DNA from: an uncultured Ruminococcus sp.
Lineage (GTDB): Bacteria; Bacillota; Clostridia; Oscillospirales; Ruminococcaceae
NCBI GenBank assembly: GCA_946188175.1
Contig: CAMHUJ010000162.1
Coordinates: 1 to 5,126 of the forward strand
DNA length: 5,126 bases
Direction: 5' to 3'
Shown here: positions 3,866 through 5,126 of the stretch, one piece after another
How positions within the stretch are numbered: position 1 is the first letter of the stretch
How the letters are laid out: each line of letters opens with the position of its first letter
Position numbers and translations under genes: made by a program
The notes under the pieces: generated by a model
Seen by the model: only the letters and a program-made list of their open reading frames with translations
What the model was told of the DNA's origin: nothing
Databases searched by the model: none

Positions 3866-5126
3866 ATGTCAGATGCTCAGAGAACCAGCAAGGTTGTCAA
3901 ATTCGGCGGAAGCTCGCTTGCGGATGCCGGTCAGTTCAGAAAGGTCAAGGATATTATCACCGCAGACCCTGCGCGCCGTTATGTCGTTCCGTCGGCGCCG
4001 GGCAAGCGCTTCTCCGAAGATACCAAAATCACCGATATGCTCTATACCTGCCAGAGATTTGCTTCCGAGGGCAAGGATTTTACCGAGGTGCTCGGTCAGA
4101 TTCGCAGCCGCTATCTCGAGATCGCAAAGGACCTCGGGCTGAGCTTCGATCCGACCGATGAGCTCGACCGGATCGCATTCCGTCTCAAAGAGGGCGCAAC
4201 GAGAGATTTTGCCGCCAGCCGCGGCGAATACCTCAACGGCATGCTGCTCGCGGATTATCTCGGCTTCCCGTTTGTGGATGCGGCAGAGGTGATCTGCTTC
4301 AATGAGAGCGGCAACCTGCTGATGACCGAGACCATGATGCTTCTGCGCGAAAAGCTCGCAGATATGCCCTATGCGGTCATTCCGGGCTTCTACGGTGCCG
4401 GTCCGAACGGCGAGATCATCACCTTCTCGCGCGGCGGCTCCGATATCACCGGTTCGCTCGTCGCAAGAGCAGTCCGCGCCGAAATCTACGAGAACTGGAC
4501 GGATGTTTCCGGCGTGCTCGTTGCCGATCCGCGCATTGTCAAGAATGCGGCTGTCATCAATACGATTACCTATGAGGAGCTGCGTGAGCTCTCTTACATG
4601 GGTGCAACCGTGCTGCATGAGGATGCGATTTTCCCGGTGCGTGCGGCAGGCATCCCGATCAATATCCGCAATACGAATGAGCCCGCTGCGCCCGGCACGC
4701 TGATCGTTTCCGGCGACAGTGCCGATTCCGATGCACAGACCGGTTATACGATCACCGGTATTGCAGGCAAAAAGGGCTTCTGCGCAATCAATATCCAGAA
4801 GGCAATGATGAACGCGGAGCTCGGCTTCTGCCGCAAGGTGCTCACCGTGCTCGAGGATATGGGCATCTCGTTTGAGCATATGCCTTCCGGCATCGACACC
4901 ATGACGATCATCCTTGCTGAGGAAATGATCAAGGGCAGAGAAAAGACCGTTCTTTCGCGTATCCGCAAGGCTGTTGAGCCGGATCTCTGCGAGCTGGAGC
5001 ACGGTATTTCGCTGCTGGCGGTCGTCGGCAGAGGCATGCGCAGAACACGCGGTACGGCTGCGAGAATCTTCGCGGCGCTGGCACATGCGCGCATCAATGT
5101 CAAGATGATTGATCAGGGCTCCAGCG
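3866..5126 (+). CDS. lysC: Aspartate kinase, C-terminus cut by window end
   Basis: The enzyme phosphorylates L-aspartate with ATP, the first step to lysine, diaminopimelate, methionine and threonine. 420 residues are present; about 20 are probably missing beyond the window. The kinase domain shows KFGGSS (12-17), the 'SAPGKRFSEDTKITD' block (43-57), SRGEYLNG (118-125, with the Glu that contacts aspartate), GFYGAGPNGEIITFSRGGSD (174-193) and the nucleotide-binding WTDVSGVLVADPR (211-223). The ELSYMGATVLHEDA helix (241-254) follows. Two ACT regulatory domains follow (about 293-350 and 380 to the end), so feedback control by an amino acid is likely. No homoserine dehydrogenase fusion can be seen in the window. 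The block pattern is closest to the Bacillus YclM/ThrD type, so the symbol lysC is by function only. The ATG at 3866 has GAAAGGA 11 bases upstream; an ATG at 3846 is out of frame. Its own promoter and the terminator upstream suggest an independent unit. Confidence 0.95.
   Translation, partial: MSDAQRTSKVVKFGGSSLADAGQFRKVKDIITADPARRYVVPSAPGKRFSEDTKITDMLYTCQRFASEGKDFTEVLGQIRSRYLEIAKDLGLSFDPTDELDRIAFRLKEGATRDFAASRGEYLNGMLLADYLGFPFVDAAEVICFNESGNLLMTETMMLLREKLADMPYAVIPGFYGAGPNGEIITFSRGGSDITGSLVARAVRAEIYENWTDVSGVLVADPRIVKNAAVINTITYEELRELSYMGATVLHEDAIFPVRAAGIPINIRNTNEPAAPGTLIVSGDSADSDAQTGYTITGIAGKKGFCAINIQKAMMNAELGFCRKVLTVLEDMGISFEHMPSGIDTMTIILAEEMIKGREKTVLSRIRKAVEPDLCELEHGISLLAVVGRGMRRTRGTAARIFAALAHARINVKMIDQGSS

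Noticed and set aside
3846..4142. Leader peptide or upstream frame starting at ATG 3846 before aspartate kinase
   Set aside because: It has no ribosome site of its own and runs far into the kinase gene out of frame, and it shows no run of regulatory codons typical of attenuation.
3869..5086. Minus-strand open frame of 405 codons opposite aspartate kinase
   Set aside because: It is the antisense shadow of an unmistakable aspartate kinase reading frame, caused by codon bias, and its His/Arg/Asp-rich translation looks artificial.

Overview
The window looks like chromosomal DNA of a Gram-positive anaerobe of the Clostridia, possibly a Ruminococcus/Oscillospiraceae-type gut organism. This is an inference from four things: strong AGGAGG-type ribosome sites, near-perfect sigma-A promoters (TTGACA, 17 bp, TATAAT), moderately GC-rich genes between AT-rich promoters, and an aspartate kinase resembling the Bacillus YclM/ThrD type. 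No 16S or other taxonomic marker is present. No rRNA, tRNA, CRISPR, insertion sequence or phage gene was seen.

Left part, minus strand (1-2713). Reading in the direction of transcription from 2713 leftwards, a consensus promoter covered by two AT-rich palindromes drives a TetR-type repressor gene (2060-2641). The repressor gene overlaps by 14 bp the start of a gene for a CPBP/CAAX-like membrane protease (1327-2073). After 172 bp holding a second strong promoter comes a patatin-like phospholipase (51-1154), closed by a strong intrinsic terminator (3-38). The simplest model is an autoregulated tetR-CPBP pair plus a separately promoted lipase that may also receive read-through, since no convincing terminator separates them.

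Middle (2642-3041) is a 400-bp AT-rich divergent intergenic region. It holds the tetR promoter/operators on the left and, on the right, a consensus promoter followed by a 36-bp concentric dyad in the untranslated leader of the next gene.

Right part, plus strand (2921-5126). A 177-residue protein of unknown function (3042-3575) starts with a BamE/SmpA-like 'FGMTRDEVVAVLGRP' segment. It is transcribed alone and ends at an intrinsic terminator (3601-3632). After a 290-bp gap comes aspartate kinase (3866 to beyond 5126), the entry enzyme of lysine, threonine, methionine and diaminopimelate synthesis. It is cut off by the window end inside its second ACT domain. Its predicted leader is too short to hold a lysine riboswitch.

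Nothing here amounts to a clear undescribed system. The best leads are the doubly palindromic tetR promoter with a CPBP protease as likely target, the concentric dyad ahead of the unknown gene, and the unusual C-terminal extension of the patatin-like protein.
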